The notes beneath the pieces are model-generated. The model had not been told where the DNA came from. It worked only from the letters and a program-made list of their open reading frames with translations, and did not search any database. From Acidobacteriaceae bacterium (GTDB lineage Bacteria; Acidobacteriota; Terriglobia; Terriglobales; Acidobacteriaceae), in the NCBI GenBank assembly GCA_003140785.1, contig PLKY01000347.1, positions 10,797 through 16,170 on the forward strand: a DNA stretch of 5,374 nucleotides, read 5' to 3'. The translations under genes and the position numbers were made by a program. How positions within the stretch are numbered: position 1 is the stretch's first letter; every line of letters begins with the position of its first letter. Below are positions 5,317 through 5,374 of the stretch, in pieces.

Positions 5317-5374
5317 AGCATTGCTGACGGCTGCCTGCTGCGGTTAGCGCTTATTTCCAACCCAAAGTACACTG

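Noticed and set aside
5317..5374. Imperfect inverted repeat (5322-5347 region) and a TACACT hexamer at 5368-5373 after the DUF3592-like gene
   Set aside because: The stem has mismatches and no T-run, so a terminator is not supported. The -10-like hexamer lacks a good -35 (best is TTAGCG at 18 bp), and the downstream gene is outside the window.
1..5374. Search for CRISPR arrays, tRNA/rRNA, transposases, attachment sites or a defence system beyond the toxin-antitoxin pair
   Set aside because: No spaced repeats, RNA-gene motifs, recombinase motifs or inverted-repeat element ends were seen by eye.

Overview
The window is a high-GC bacterial chromosome segment with six protein-coding genes and no RNA genes or transposases. 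Five genes lie on the minus strand and one on the plus strand. My best guess is a soil-type Acidobacteriota (Terriglobia-like) genome. That rests on recalled resemblance of the small secreted protein (31-648) and of the FadN plus F420-reductase-like gene content. It is inference, not a search result.

Read in the direction of minus-strand transcription (right to left): a 213-aa NADP/F420-reductase-like Rossmann protein (4671-4030) has a clear sigma70-type promoter and a strong Shine-Dalgarno site. It is followed after 170 bp by an 817-aa bifunctional beta-oxidation enzyme of the FadN type (3859-1406), with its own candidate promoter. The FadN gene looks complete and carries the catalytic residues of both its dehydrogenase and hydratase domains. 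No thiolase (fadA) or acyl-CoA dehydrogenase (fadE) partner lies in the window.

Five bases after the fadN stop begins a compact, lower-GC toxin-antitoxin operon: an unusual antitoxin (1350-979) overlapping by 11 bp a MazF/PemK-type endoribonuclease toxin (989-654). A perfect 18-bp palindrome beside a consensus TTGACA box sits just upstream and looks like the autoregulatory operator. Five bases after the toxin stop, a small secreted or anchored protein of unknown function (648-31) follows on the same strand and may be co-transcribed.

On the plus strand, divergent from the F420-reductase-like gene, is a 157-aa single-pass membrane protein resembling DUF3592 (4843-5316). The most unusual item is the antitoxin. 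Its C-terminal tail looks like a standard MazF-neutralising tail, but it is joined to an N-terminal domain that is not a recognisable ribbon-helix-helix or AbrB DNA-binding fold.
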